A stretch of DNA of 54,068 nt from a virus, in the IMG/VR virus record IMGVR_UViG_3300017917_002303, positions 1-54,068 of that record; one strand, 5' to 3'. A program made the position numbers and the translations under genes. Below the pieces are notes generated by a model that did not search any database, was not told where the DNA came from, and saw only the letters and a list, made by a program, of their open reading frames with translations. This document shows, piece by piece, positions 19,306-30,682 of the stretch; the first letter of the stretch is position 1, and each line of letters opens with the position of its first letter.

Positions 19306-22300
19306 ATGATTGAAACCTCCTTATCCAAAGTCAAAATCAACGAAATTATTCAGAGCCAAATTCCTGAATATATTGATGTTGAAAATCCTTATTTTGGCGA
19401 ATTTCTAAAACAATATTATTACTCTCAGGAGTATCAGGGAGGTTCAGTTGATATTGCAGATAATTTAGTTGAATATAAAAATTTAGACTATTTAAATACA
19501 AGAAATCTTATTGGATTTACATCATTAACATCATATATTAGTGGTATTGATGAAACCATTTATGTACAGTCAACTGACGGCTGGCCAAAGCAATGGGGAT
19601 TATTAAAAATTGATAATGAAATTATCACTTATACGGGTATTGGATCTACTGTATTTACTGGATGCGTTCGTGGATTTAGTGGTATTGAAAAAAATACAAA
19701 AACTAATCAACCTGAGTATCTAACATTTACTTCTAGTGGAATTGCAACCCATGCATCTCAAGCAAGAGTTGAAAATCTTAGCAATATATTTTTAAATGAA
19801 TTTTTAAACAAATTAAAAAAACTAGTTCTTCCTGGATTTGAAGAAAGAAATTTATATGGTGATTTAAATCAAAGCAATTTCATTAGACAAGCAAAAGATT
19901 TTTATAAATCCAAAGGAACAGAAGAAGCATTCAAAATTCTCTTCAAAGCATTATATGCTGAAGATGTTGAGATGGTTCAACCGCAAAAATTTGTTATTAA
20001 ACCATCAGACGCAGATTTTATTGTAAATGATATATTAGTTTGTGAATCTGTTAGTGGAGATCCTACAAAAATTGAAGGCCAAACGCTATTTCAAGATACA
20101 AATCCATTACAAACGAGTGGATCAATTTATAATGTTGAAAAAGCAATTATAGATGGTAAAACTTATTATAAAGTCGCTATTTCTAAAGGAACAACAATAG
20201 GTAAGTTTCTTCAGGTAGGAAAAACTTTTGTTACAAAGACTGCTGGTGCTGGATCTACAATTCTAAATGTAGATAGTACAATTGGTTTCGATAAATCTGG
20301 AGATCTTATATACGAAAATATTGAACTTACATATGCAGATAAAAATTATACGCAGTTTCTTGGTGTTTCTGGAATAACGACAACTGTAGGTATTGGATCA
20401 ACAGTCTTTGCATCTGGTCTCCAGGCGTATTCTTATGAAAATGGAGATCTTGATAATCCTGTTTACCTAAACATATTAGGATCTATTAATAATTTTGTTG
20501 GATATGGAATAAATCAGCAAGAAGAAAGTGATATTAATATATTAACTTTAGGTATTGAGCAAAAAGATACTAGATTTACTTCTTGGATTTACAATACTCC
20601 AACAAAATACAATGTTGACACTATCAATTCATTAGGATCAAATGTTTACGAGTTTAAATTTTTTATTGATCATGTTTTATATGTTGGGGATACATTAGAA
20701 ATTATAGACGAAGATAATAATATTATTATTGGAATATTACTTCAGATAATTAATAATAAAATCATACAAATCAATTCCACTTCTTTAGATTTATCCAAAA
20801 AATATTTTGTAAGAAGACAATTAAAAACAAATAAAGGATATACTGCAGATATTCAAAATACATATGCATCTGGATCTGATGTATATGTTGCATCAAATAG
20901 TCTTCCTCACTGGAATATAAATCCTCAAAAAAGAATTAAAAATTTTAATATATCTGGAGTTACGACAAGTACCCAAATTATTATCACAGATCATCACTTT
21001 AATGATGGTGATCTTGTAGTATATAATCCAGTAAATACGAATACTTCATTATCTGGATTAAGCACTGGTCAATCATATTATATCCGTAAGATAGACGATA
21101 ATGTAGTTTCACTAGCGTATTCATTAGAAAATGCTCGTAGAGGTCAATATATAACAATATTTGGATCGAATGATTTATCTACAATTACTACACATTCCTT
21201 AACTCCATATAATGTTGGATTTTCTACAATAGGAGCACAAAAGATATTAAGAAAGTTTTCAGTTCCTAAATTTGGTGATATTAAATCAGAAACAATTCAG
21301 GGTGGAATTGGTTTGTTTGTTAACGGTGTTGAAATTTATTCATATAAATCCTCCGATAGAGTTTATTATGGTCCAATCCAATCAATTAGTGTTTTAAATG
21401 CAGGATTTGATTATGATGTAATCAACCCACCAAGACTTTCAGTTTATCAAGATGGGCACTCTGGTGTAGGTGCATCTGTTATTGCACATGTATCAGGAAC
21501 TATTAAAGAAATTCTTGTTGATACTGAAGGTTTAGATTACATTTCAGCACCATCTGTTTATATTTCTGGTGGAAATGGTTCTGCTACTGCAGAAGCAAAA
21601 ATGAAATTAGTTCCACATCAAGTGGATTTTGACAGTACTAGTACTGGTGGTATTGTAAATACCACCACTGATAAATTTACCTTCACAGAGGCACATGGAT
21701 TTAAGCATGGTGAAGAGATCATTTATGAAACTCGTGGAACTACTCCCATTGGTATTGGAACAACTCCAGGAACATTAATCAATGGGGCATCTTATTTTGT
21801 AATTAAAAATAATGATTATACTATATCTCTAGCAGAAACAAGACAAAAATCTCTTGTTGGTATTGCAACACTTGATATTATTTCTAATGGCGAAGGATTT
21901 CATTCATTTTATACTAAAGAAAGAAGATTAAAGGTCGATAAAATTTATGCTATTAAAAGTAGTGTATTCTACAATAAAGAAACTACGACAACCCCCGTTG
22001 GTATTAATACATTTACAGATATAATCACAATTAATAATCATGGATATAATTCTGGCGAAGAGCTGAAATATTCAACAACAGGATTAGCAATTGGTGGATT
22101 AAGTACAACTACCAAATATTACGCCATAAAAGTCGATAGCAATCAATTTAGAGTATCTATTTCTACCAGTTTGACGAACTATGTTGGATTGACTAGTATT
22201 GGATCTGGTTATCATATATTCAACTATCCACCAATTACGGTTACATTAAGTGGTTCTCAGGGAATCACAACATCAAATGCTACTGCTACACCAATTGTTA

Positions 22301-25300
22301 GAGGATCAATATCTTCAGTCCATGTAAAAAATTCTGGTAGTGATTTTGGATCAACAATTATTAATGATAACTACAAACCAGAAATTAAAATTATTGAGGG
22401 ATCTAATGCTTCACTAAGACCATTTATTATTAATGGAAAACTAGATTCTGTTATCGTTAAAAGTGGTGGATTAAATTATTTTAGCGTTCCAGATATTATT
22501 ATTTCTGGTGATGGTGTCGGTGCTAAAGCAAAAGCAAATATTTTAAATGGTCAGATAATAAGTGTTGATATTATTGATTCTGGTATAGGATATAGTGAAA
22601 ACTCAACAGTTATCACAGCAACTACGCCTGGAGAAGGTGCAATATTTTCTTCAAATTTAAAAGAATGGAAAATTAATCAGGTAGAAAGATATGCAAAAAT
22701 TGGTGATGTAAATTCTGATGATGGTTTTTATGAATCTATGCGAAGTTCTAAACTTGGAAATCCATATGTAAATTACTATGTTCCAAGAAATTTAAGAAAT
22801 TTTTTAAATGATACTGGTATTCAACATTCTCCAATCTTGGGATATGCTTACGATGGAAGTCCTATTTACGGACCATATGCATATGCAAATATTGATGGTA
22901 CAGGACCATTAAAATATTTACAATCAAGTTATGTAAAAATATCTGGCGCACGAGTAGATGGTCCAGATATTTTACAATATCCGATTGGATTTTTTGTAGA
23001 GGATTACAATTATGTCCAAGGTAGTGGAGATCTAGATGAACATAATGGTCGCTTTGCAATTACACCAGAATATCCTAATGGAGTATACGCATATTACACA
23101 ACAGTATCTTCATCTGTTATTAGCAATAGTGGAAATCCTTTCAATGGAGCAAGACAACCAGAATTTCCATATGTAATTGGCAATACTTATAATTTTTCTC
23201 CAAATATTTTTAATTACGACTACAATTCAACTCAAGATATAGATCCAGTTTCATTAAATTTAATTAGAAATACCAATTCGTATAAAATTAATGACGGATA
23301 TGAATTTATTAGTAATACCATTAAAAATACATTTGTACAATCAAAAATTTCTAAAATAAAGTTTGGTAGCGTAGAAAAAATTGATGTTGTAGAAAGTGGT
23401 ATAAACTACAATGTTAATGACAAAATTATATTCGATAATACAAATACTTCAGGATTTGGTGCAATTGCAAAGATATCGAAAATTGTCGGTGTGGGTGTAA
23501 CTAATATTACATCTACGACTACATCCGTCAATAATCTAACTTTAGTGTGTAATAATAACACAGTAACAGCAATTTCTACTCAACCACACAATTTTATTGA
23601 TGGATCTTATGTATCAATAGTTGGAATTGGATCAACTGTTTTTAATAAACTTGGTGGAACCCATCGAATAAATGTACAATCTGTTAGATCTGGATTGGGA
23701 ACATCGATGAAAATAGTTGGATTAACATCTAGTTTATACATCAAAGATAGTGTTACTAAATTTGAGGTAAATGATATATTAAAAGTTGATGACGAACAAT
23801 TTCTTGTTATGTCTATCGACAGACCAAATAATAGATTAAATTTATTAAGAAACTATAATGGCACTGTTGGACAAGCTCATACTGCAGGTGCTGAAATAAC
23901 AAGACTTGAGACAAAATTTACTTATGAATTAGATAATGTTGTAAATTTATCTACACCAAAGAATGAAACTGTGTTTTTTGATGCTTCTTCTGTTGTTGGA
24001 GTTGGACTATCTTATGGGGTTGGAATAGGAACAACAATTTCTTATATTGGAGCCGGAGATACTACAAAGTCAATTTTTATCCCAACTAGAAGTATTTTCC
24101 TACCAGATAATCCATTGGTTCATGGTGAAGAAGTTTTTTATAGTCCAGGTGCTGGTACTTCATTGACATATTCACTCAATGGAAGTACGACTTTTCCAAT
24201 GCCATCCAAAATGTATGTGCAAAAACTTACAAAAGACTTAATTGCACTTACAACTGCAAAAACAGGTATAAATTCTGATTTATCAAGAGTTTTCTTTAAT
24301 GGAAATATTGGTATTGGAAATAGTCACTCGTTTACAACAAGAAGAAATATTGTTTCATGCGATGTTGAAACTGTAAATGTTGTTGTATCCACAGCATCTT
24401 CTCATGGATTAAGACCAGATGATACAATTGATTTAACCGTTGTTTCTACTGCTACAAGTTCAGTTTCTGCATCTTATAATTCTATTACTAGATTTGTAAG
24501 TATTGCATCATCAATTAATCCAAGTTTGAATGTATCTTTAGGTGATTACTTAGAATTTGATGTTTCAGATCCAAGTCTGTTAAATACAAAATTAGATTTT
24601 TTCTTAGATAAAAATTACACTAAAAAATTTGTTGGATCTGGTGTTTCATCGTTAGAAATAACAAATAAATTTGCTCCAGGAATTACTTCAGCAACAACTA
24701 CAATTCATTTTACCGAGAAAGTTCCATCAGTTTTATATTACAAATTTACGTCGTTAATTCCAACAAAAATTATTGAAATTAATAAAGATATTGATAATTT
24801 TTCAAAAATTATTGTAAATCCTAGTAAATTTACTGGGACACATTCATTAACAACAACCACAAACCAATCCTTCACTTTTAATATATTTGAAGTTCCTGAA
24901 AGAATAGGATATACTAGTGCTTCGCACATCAGTTACATTACCAATTCCACAAATGTAAGTGGACCTATTGCAAAAGTATCTGTTTTGGATGGAGGAAAAA
25001 ATTATAAATCTTTACCAAAAGTATCTGTATCCTCTACATCTGGATCTTCTGCATCTTTAAGACCATATGGATCTAATATTGGATCTATTGATACCGTTAA
25101 AATTATAGATTTTGGATACGATTATTCATCAGATAAAACTCTTCGACCGCAGGCATCTGTTCCTCAGGTAATTTTATTAAAAGATAATTACACTATTGAT
25201 AGTGTAGCAATAACTTCGACAGGTTCAAAATATCTTGTTGCACCTGATTTAATTGTTTATAATAGAAAAACAAATACTATTAATACTCAATCAAGTGTTG

Positions 25301-27504
25301 TTGCTAAGTTATCGGGTAATAGTGTTGGATCAGTCAATATTAATGATGCAGGAGGAAATTTAAAGAGCACTGACAATTATATTATTGCAATTAATAATAC
25401 CAATGGTGTTGGAATTATTAGTGCGACATATTCTTATCCAACAGTCACCCTAAGACTTCAAACTCCAATAACAGGATTTACTACTAGCAATCCATTGCCA
25501 TTTGCAGTTGGCGATCAAATATTTGTAGAAAATATTGGGGTTTCTACTGGAAAGGGGTACAATTCTTCAGAGTATGGATATCGTTATTGGGATATTACTG
25601 GGGTAAATACTGCATTTGGATTAGTAAATCAAGCAACAATTTCATATTCCTTAAATGAAAATCCAGGCGTTCATGATGGATTGCAATATGGAACAGTATC
25701 TAATGCTAAAGATATTGCTAAATTTAATTTAACTTTAAGAGAAGGAGAATTTTATAATGGTGAAGAAGTATATACAAATTCGGTATCAACAAATGTTATT
25801 TCTGGAAATGGTAATGTAACAAATATTTTAAGAGTTAATAGTCTCGTTGGTCTTAATACTGGAGATTTGATAAAAGGAAGAGTTTCAGGTTCTTCTGGAA
25901 TTATTGAAAGTATGCAAAATTATTCTGGATCTTTTGATGTTAATTCATCATTATCAAAAGATTTTGGATGGGAAAAAGACACTGGAAAATTAAATGACTT
26001 TTTCCAAAGAATTCATGATAGTAATTACTACCAACAATTTTCATATTCCCTAAAAAGTAAAATTGGTATTACTAGTTGGAGTGAGCCTGTTGATAGCTTA
26101 GCACATATTGCGGGATTTAAAAAACATTCAGATTTACTCATTCCATCAGATAGTTTATCTGGAGTTGGAAGTACTAGTATTTCAGTTGGTGTTGGAACTC
26201 AATCCAGTACAATTATATTAGTTACACCAGATCCAATAAAAATGTATTGTAAACATGATTGGGATCTAGTTTACGAAACAACAAATAATGATGCAACAAT
26301 TAGCGATAAAGTTGTGTTTCACTCAAATAGATTTGGGGATGCCTTAATTTGCAAATCAAACAGAGTTCTTGAAATAGATGATATTAGTCCTCAATTTTAT
26401 TCGGATCCAGATATAAGTAGAACAATAGAGATTGATAGTTTTGATATCAATCAAACATCTGCTGTTAAGTATTATGCTCAGATTGTTCTTGATACATCTT
26501 TAGGAATTTCTTTTAATGAAACTCAATATACAGAATTTGTTGTTTCTCATGATGGTACAGTATCATTTAACAACCAATATTCAGATTTATCAGATGCTTT
26601 TGATTTAGGAGATTTTAGCACTTCAATTTCTGGCACAACAATTTCTATTTTATTCTCACCATATAATACAACATATTCATATGATATAACTTTCTACAAA
26701 GAAAAGATTGATCCTTTTGTTGGAGTAGGAGCAACTTCGTTTGGCCATATTAAAAAAGTTGGCGTTTCTTCGTTTATTGCTGCATCAGGATCGCCAACAG
26801 AACAGATTATACAAGCAATTGATGCAAATCAGTTTAAGAGTGGTAGTGTTATTGTTTCTGTAATTGGCATTGAGAGTAAAAATATTGTTGAAGCGTCTTT
26901 TCTTGGAATAGGATCAACTTGCCAATATATTGAATTTGGTAAGATGGATAATGGAATTAATCTTGGAACATTTAGTGCTAATATGACTGGAACAAATGAT
27001 CTTCATTTGAAGTGGATACCTGCCATTGGAGTTGGTGTTACAGTTGCTATGCTATCTACCTTAGTCGGCGTTGCAACTACAGTCCCTGGAGGCATTGCAG
27101 GCACGTCTCGTGAAGTTGGAGATGCTTCATTAAATTGTACAAGAACTGGAATTATTTCATCTGCTACACCATCAGCAGAAACTATCGCAATAATTCCGTC
27201 AACTAGTTATACTTCAGTAAAATATATGGTTGAAATTTATAATGTAACAGACGGTGACTATTCATTCTTCCATATTACAGCAAATGTATATGGTGATGTT
27301 GTTAACTATATTAAGTACAACAATCTTTCTACTTCTGTGGATACTAGAAGAGATATTCAAAATATCGATATGACAGTTTCTGGCACAAATGCTCTATTAA
27401 GATTTACCCCAAGAGCAAATAAAGAATATATTGTAAGGACATCAGAGATTAGAATTGATAAACCAGATGATGTGGCATCTGATGTTGTTATAACCCTTCT
27501 ATAA
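19306..27504 (+). CDS. Giant virion structural protein with YHYH domain, 2732 aa
   Basis: The N-terminus (IETSLSKVKINEIIQSQIPEY) matches a conserved large virion protein that follows gp6 in T4-like cyanophages. Near residues 1178-1265 is a YHYH-type domain: GYAYDGSPIYGPY, then DEHNGRFAITPEYPNGVYAYY. Elsewhere there are several GxGYxxxP-type repeats, HG(F/Y)xxGEExxY modules and one 'IDNEIITYTG' module, each also seen in other virion proteins of this window. With no lysogenic or enzymatic signature, it is probably a baseplate-peripheral or fibre-anchoring protein. Length is unusual even for the family. It is directly followed by a late promoter in its last codons. Confidence 0.88.
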   Translation: MIETSLSKVKINEIIQSQIPEYIDVENPYFGEFLKQYYYSQEYQGGSVDIADNLVEYKNLDYLNTRNLIGFTSLTSYISGIDETIYVQSTDGWPKQWGLLKIDNEIITYTGIGSTVFTGCVRGFSGIEKNTKTNQPEYLTFTSSGIATHASQARVENLSNIFLNEFLNKLKKLVLPGFEERNLYGDLNQSNFIRQAKDFYKSKGTEEAFKILFKALYAEDVEMVQPQKFVIKPSDADFIVNDILVCESVSGDPTKIEGQTLFQDTNPLQTSGSIYNVEKAIIDGKTYYKVAISKGTTIGKFLQVGKTFVTKTAGAGSTILNVDSTIGFDKSGDLIYENIELTYADKNYTQFLGVSGITTTVGIGSTVFASGLQAYSYENGDLDNPVYLNILGSINNFVGYGINQQEESDINILTLGIEQKDTRFTSWIYNTPTKYNVDTINSLGSNVYEFKFFIDHVLYVGDTLEIIDEDNNIIIGILLQIINNKIIQINSTSLDLSKKYFVRRQLKTNKGYTADIQNTYASGSDVYVASNSLPHWNINPQKRIKNFNISGVTTSTQIIITDHHFNDGDLVVYNPVNTNTSLSGLSTGQSYYIRKIDDNVVSLAYSLENARRGQYITIFGSNDLSTITTHSLTPYNVGFSTIGAQKILRKFSVPKFGDIKSETIQGGIGLFVNGVEIYSYKSSDRVYYGPIQSISVLNAGFDYDVINPPRLSVYQDGHSGVGASVIAHVSGTIKEILVDTEGLDYISAPSVYISGGNGSATAEAKMKLVPHQVDFDSTSTGGIVNTTTDKFTFTEAHGFKHGEEIIYETRGTTPIGIGTTPGTLINGASYFVIKNNDYTISLAETRQKSLVGIATLDIISNGEGFHSFYTKERRLKVDKIYAIKSSVFYNKETTTTPVGINTFTDIITINNHGYNSGEELKYSTTGLAIGGLSTTTKYYAIKVDSNQFRVSISTSLTNYVGLTSIGSGYHIFNYPPITVTLSGSQGITTSNATATPIVRGSISSVHVKNSGSDFGSTIINDNYKPEIKIIEGSNASLRPFIINGKLDSVIVKSGGLNYFSVPDIIISGDGVGAKAKANILNGQIISVDIIDSGIGYSENSTVITATTPGEGAIFSSNLKEWKINQVERYAKIGDVNSDDGFYESMRSSKLGNPYVNYYVPRNLRNFLNDTGIQHSPILGYAYDGSPIYGPYAYANIDGTGPLKYLQSSYVKISGARVDGPDILQYPIGFFVEDYNYVQGSGDLDEHNGRFAITPEYPNGVYAYYTTVSSSVISNSGNPFNGARQPEFPYVIGNTYNFSPNIFNYDYNSTQDIDPVSLNLIRNTNSYKINDGYEFISNTIKNTFVQSKISKIKFGSVEKIDVVESGINYNVNDKIIFDNTNTSGFGAIAKISKIVGVGVTNITSTTTSVNNLTLVCNNNTVTAISTQPHNFIDGSYVSIVGIGSTVFNKLGGTHRINVQSVRSGLGTSMKIVGLTSSLYIKDSVTKFEVNDILKVDDEQFLVMSIDRPNNRLNLLRNYNGTVGQAHTAGAEITRLETKFTYELDNVVNLSTPKNETVFFDASSVVGVGLSYGVGIGTTISYIGAGDTTKSIFIPTRSIFLPDNPLVHGEEVFYSPGAGTSLTYSLNGSTTFPMPSKMYVQKLTKDLIALTTAKTGINSDLSRVFFNGNIGIGNSHSFTTRRNIVSCDVETVNVVVSTASSHGLRPDDTIDLTVVSTATSSVSASYNSITRFVSIASSINPSLNVSLGDYLEFDVSDPSLLNTKLDFFLDKNYTKKFVGSGVSSLEITNKFAPGITSATTTIHFTEKVPSVLYYKFTSLIPTKIIEINKDIDNFSKIIVNPSKFTGTHSLTTTTNQSFTFNIFEVPERIGYTSASHISYITNSTNVSGPIAKVSVLDGGKNYKSLPKVSVSSTSGSSASLRPYGSNIGSIDTVKIIDFGYDYSSDKTLRPQASVPQVILLKDNYTIDSVAITSTGSKYLVAPDLIVYNRKTNTINTQSSVVAKLSGNSVGSVNINDAGGNLKSTDNYIIAINNTNGVGIISATYSYPTVTLRLQTPITGFTTSNPLPFAVGDQIFVENIGVSTGKGYNSSEYGYRYWDITGVNTAFGLVNQATISYSLNENPGVHDGLQYGTVSNAKDIAKFNLTLREGEFYNGEEVYTNSVSTNVISGNGNVTNILRVNSLVGLNTGDLIKGRVSGSSGIIESMQNYSGSFDVNSSLSKDFGWEKDTGKLNDFFQRIHDSNYYQQFSYSLKSKIGITSWSEPVDSLAHIAGFKKHSDLLIPSDSLSGVGSTSISVGVGTQSSTIILVTPDPIKMYCKHDWDLVYETTNNDATISDKVVFHSNRFGDALICKSNRVLEIDDISPQFYSDPDISRTIEIDSFDINQTSAVKYYAQIVLDTSLGISFNETQYTEFVVSHDGTVSFNNQYSDLSDAFDLGDFSTSISGTTISILFSPYNTTYSYDITFYKEKIDPFVGVGATSFGHIKKVGVSSFIAASGSPTEQIIQAIDANQFKSGSVIVSVIGIESKNIVEASFLGIGSTCQYIEFGKMDNGINLGTFSANMTGTNDLHLKWIPAIGVGVTVAMLSTLVGVATTVPGGIAGTSREVGDASLNCTRTGIISSATPSAETIAIIPSTSYTSVKYMVEIYNVTDGDYSFFHITANVYGDVVNYIKYNNLSTSVDTRRDIQNIDMTVSGTNALLRFTPRANKEYIVRTSEIRIDKPDDVASDVVITLL

Positions 27505-27507
27505 ATA
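27500..27507 (+). promoter_or_regulatory. Late promoter TATAAATA before the 27521 gene
   Basis: The perfect octamer spans the stop codon of the giant structural gene and lies 13 bp before ATG 27521. With initiation expected a few bases downstream, the transcript would have a very short leader. Confidence 0.65.
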
Positions 27508-27520
27508 CTCCAAAAAAGAT

Positions 27521-30500
27521 ATGGGATTTGAGTTAGGATCCGTAAATAAACAATATAACTCAAGAACGGAAACTTTTAGGTATTCGTTTAAATTGACGCA
27601 TGAAGGAGACCCAATTTTTCATAAGGTTTTTGATGGATCTAGTACATCCTCGGTGTTATTTGGATCGGATACTTTTGTAATTAAAAATCACTTTTTTGTA
27701 ACTGGAGAGCCATTATACTATAATGCTGGACCAGGTAATACTGCGATAAGCATTAATCCATCAAGTCCTGGCGTTGGAGGAGCAACAACTTTACCACAAA
27801 GAGTATTTGCAATAAAAGTAGCAGAAAATAAATTTAAAGTAGCTGCAGCAGCATCACTTGCTTATGCTGGAAGTGCTATTGATTTGACTTCTGTTGGTAT
27901 AGGAACAACTCACTCATTCACATCCGAAAAGCAGAATAGTAAATGTATTATTGCTTTAGATAACATAATTCAATCCCCAATTTATAAACGTATTGGATCT
28001 ACTTCAACTCTTACTTTTATTAATGGTAGAATTTTACAAGTTTCCGATATCACTATTTTTAAAAATTATGATCTAATTCAAATCAATGATGAAATCATGA
28101 GAATTCAAGTCATTGGATTCAATGGCATTGCAAATGAACTGTTGGTAGATAGAATGTGGATGGGAACTTCAATGGGAAGTCATTCTATTGGAGATACAGT
28201 TCAACTTATATTTGGTGATTATAATATTGTTAAAGATATAATTACTTTTGCTGATGTTCCTTTTGGTGGAATAAAATATACTGTAGGATTTTCTTCGGAA
28301 AATGTAAATTTAATAAGTAATAGTTTTACAGCACTTTCGGATATTTTTACGACTGGATCTCAGGTTCTTATAAGAAGTTTAACTCCACCAGCGCCTTTAT
28401 TACCAAATAATAATTATTTTTTAATCAAAAACACAACAAATAATTACTCATTTGCTACAAATTTAGATAATGCTAATGCAGGAATAGCAATTACTTTAAC
28501 CAATCCTGGAATAGGAACTCATAATTTAGTTTATGTAGACATTGTAAATGGAAGTTCTTTTCAGGGGAGATCTTTTATAAGATCGAATTATGATGGAAAT
28601 ATCGTTATTGATGATATTTCTCAAAATTTTACAGGTATTGCAAAAACATTTACAATTACTAGTTCTGGAGTAAATACGACTGGTATTACTAGTGATTTTG
28701 GTATACTATTAGTTAATAATATTTTTCAAAAACCAGATATAGATTATGATTTTATTGGAGGAACATCTACTGGAATTACTTCAATAAGATTTACTGGAAA
28801 TAGTGATGCTCTTGTAGAAGCATATAGTACAACAGATGTAAATGCCAATAAACTACCAAGAAAAGGTTTAATTGTCTCACTAGGAAATACTGAAGGATAT
28901 GGATATCAACCACAATATGTCGGAACAGGAACCGCAGTGGTCTCTGGATTTGGAACAGTCACAGTCGCTCTGGGATACTCTGGCAGTGGATACAGAAACG
29001 GTCCAACTACTTATAGAGTTTATGTCGATGGCGGAAATCCTACGGTTGCATCTGCTGGAACGTTCACTGTCTTAAATGGTAAAATTGATAAAATTTATAT
29101 GAATTCTCCAGGTGTAGGGTACACTTGGACGAATATTCCTAAAATTAGATTTGATGCTCCGATCGCATATGATGACATTCAACTCATTAGTTCATCCACT
29201 GGTATTGGTGCTTCGGCATCTATTTTAGTTGGATCTGGATTAAGTATTACAACATTTCAGATAAACAATATTGGATATGGATTTACTGTTGGTGAACAAT
29301 TAAGAATTGCTGGAATTCCAACGGTTGTAAGTGTTGGATCTTCCTTTAGTGAAGCAATTTTTACTGTTAAAGAAACGAGAGATGATGAATTTGCTGGGTG
29401 GACAATAGGAAAACTTCAAATCCTTGATGATTTTTCTTCAGAGTTCAATGGGTCAAAAACTACGTTTACAATAACTGAAAATGGTGCTCCTTTAAGTATC
29501 GATAAATCTATTGGATCTCCAATAGATTTATCTGATGTTTTATTAATATTCATCAATGATGTTTTACAAAAACCTGGTGATGCATATACATTTGATGGAG
29601 GAACACAAATAACATTTGCCGAACCACCAACTCCAGGATCTTCATTGCAAATATTATTTTATAGGGGAACAGATGCTGATATAGATACAGCTACTGCACT
29701 AGACACTATTAAAATTGGAGATGGTTTAACCATACTTAAAAATCCAAATCAAATAACTCCAGTAGAACAAACAGAAAGAATAGTTAGAGCAATTGTTTCT
29801 AGAGATACTATTCAAACAAATAACTATAAAGGTCGTGGTATTAGTCAATCAACTTCTCCTCTTAGACCAGTTATTTTATGTCATCAGCAAGAAGATTTAT
29901 TTGTAGATGGCATTAAAATAAGTAAATCTAGATCTGAGTATGCTGCAAGAGTTAAACCAATAGCAAGAATTATTAAAAATATTAATACGTCTGATAGTAT
30001 TTTTTATGCTGATGGTGGAAGTTTAATCTTTAGTAAGACTGAAGATCCAAATACTACATTATTTGATATTCAAATTATTGATAGCGACAAAGATAATACT
30101 GGATTTGGAACCACAACATTTATACATCCAGTAGAAACAGTAGCATCAGTTTCAGTTACTGGTGATGAGGGAATAATTACTGGAATTGGAACTACAAGTG
30201 AAGGAATACAGTTTAATTTTTATATACCATTGAACTCACCCTTAAGAGATGCTCCATTTGGTAATATTTCTGTGACTGGCATTTCAACTGGAGATTACTT
30301 TATTGTTTCCAGATCAAATGTTGGCAATGGAGTAACAGCACTATCACAAGATGGATTATCAACGGTTGGTCTTGTAACTCAGTATCTAGATGGTGTTTAT
30401 CAAGTAAGTCATATTAGCCCAGTTGGAACTGGTCTTTCTATGAGAGTTCATGTCAATGTTGCAACCAATCATGGATTAAACTTCACTGGTCTTGGATCTG

Positions 30501-30658
30501 GTGGTGGTAACTTCTATGGAGAATATAGTTGGGCTAAATTTACTTCATCAAGAATAACTGGTTTAGCATTTACTTGCAATTCTTTAAATGGATTAACTGG
30601 TATTTCAACTGCGCCACAAATTATTAGATCTACAAAGTTATCTTTAGATTACTCATAA
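27521..30658 (+). CDS. Virion structural protein, 1045 aa
   Basis: It starts MGFELGSVNKQYNSRTETFR and ends LSLDYS. Residues 40-115 hold an HFFVTGEPLYYNAGPG module like those in the 19306 protein; about residues 170-240 an IQINDEIMRI...LLVDRMWMGT module; near 480 and 525 the repeats GYSGSGYRNGP and SPGVGYTWTNIPKI. The blocks DDISQNFTGIAKTFTITSSG and DDFSSEFNGSKTTFTIT, each followed by an FLINDVLQKP-like loop, form another internal pair near residues 365 and 640. This is a large beta-rich tail or baseplate protein, not a known enzyme; its exact T4 counterpart is not clear. Confidence 0.85.
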   Translation: MGFELGSVNKQYNSRTETFRYSFKLTHEGDPIFHKVFDGSSTSSVLFGSDTFVIKNHFFVTGEPLYYNAGPGNTAISINPSSPGVGGATTLPQRVFAIKVAENKFKVAAAASLAYAGSAIDLTSVGIGTTHSFTSEKQNSKCIIALDNIIQSPIYKRIGSTSTLTFINGRILQVSDITIFKNYDLIQINDEIMRIQVIGFNGIANELLVDRMWMGTSMGSHSIGDTVQLIFGDYNIVKDIITFADVPFGGIKYTVGFSSENVNLISNSFTALSDIFTTGSQVLIRSLTPPAPLLPNNNYFLIKNTTNNYSFATNLDNANAGIAITLTNPGIGTHNLVYVDIVNGSSFQGRSFIRSNYDGNIVIDDISQNFTGIAKTFTITSSGVNTTGITSDFGILLVNNIFQKPDIDYDFIGGTSTGITSIRFTGNSDALVEAYSTTDVNANKLPRKGLIVSLGNTEGYGYQPQYVGTGTAVVSGFGTVTVALGYSGSGYRNGPTTYRVYVDGGNPTVASAGTFTVLNGKIDKIYMNSPGVGYTWTNIPKIRFDAPIAYDDIQLISSSTGIGASASILVGSGLSITTFQINNIGYGFTVGEQLRIAGIPTVVSVGSSFSEAIFTVKETRDDEFAGWTIGKLQILDDFSSEFNGSKTTFTITENGAPLSIDKSIGSPIDLSDVLLIFINDVLQKPGDAYTFDGGTQITFAEPPTPGSSLQILFYRGTDADIDTATALDTIKIGDGLTILKNPNQITPVEQTERIVRAIVSRDTIQTNNYKGRGISQSTSPLRPVILCHQQEDLFVDGIKISKSRSEYAARVKPIARIIKNINTSDSIFYADGGSLIFSKTEDPNTTLFDIQIIDSDKDNTGFGTTTFIHPVETVASVSVTGDEGIITGIGTTSEGIQFNFYIPLNSPLRDAPFGNISVTGISTGDYFIVSRSNVGNGVTALSQDGLSTVGLVTQYLDGVYQVSHISPVGTGLSMRVHVNVATNHGLNFTGLGSGGGNFYGEYSWAKFTSSRITGLAFTCNSLNGLTGISTAPQIIRSTKLSLDYS

Positions 30659-30661
30659 ATA
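30654..30661 (+). promoter_or_regulatory. Late promoter CATAAATA before the gp8-like gene
   Basis: CATAAATA overlaps the preceding stop codon and lies 21 bp before ATG 30683. One base differs from TATAAATA; this variant class (NATAAATA) is common for late promoters in cyanophages. Confidence 0.6.
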
Positions 30662-30682
30662 AAACAAAAAGTTTAGAAAATA

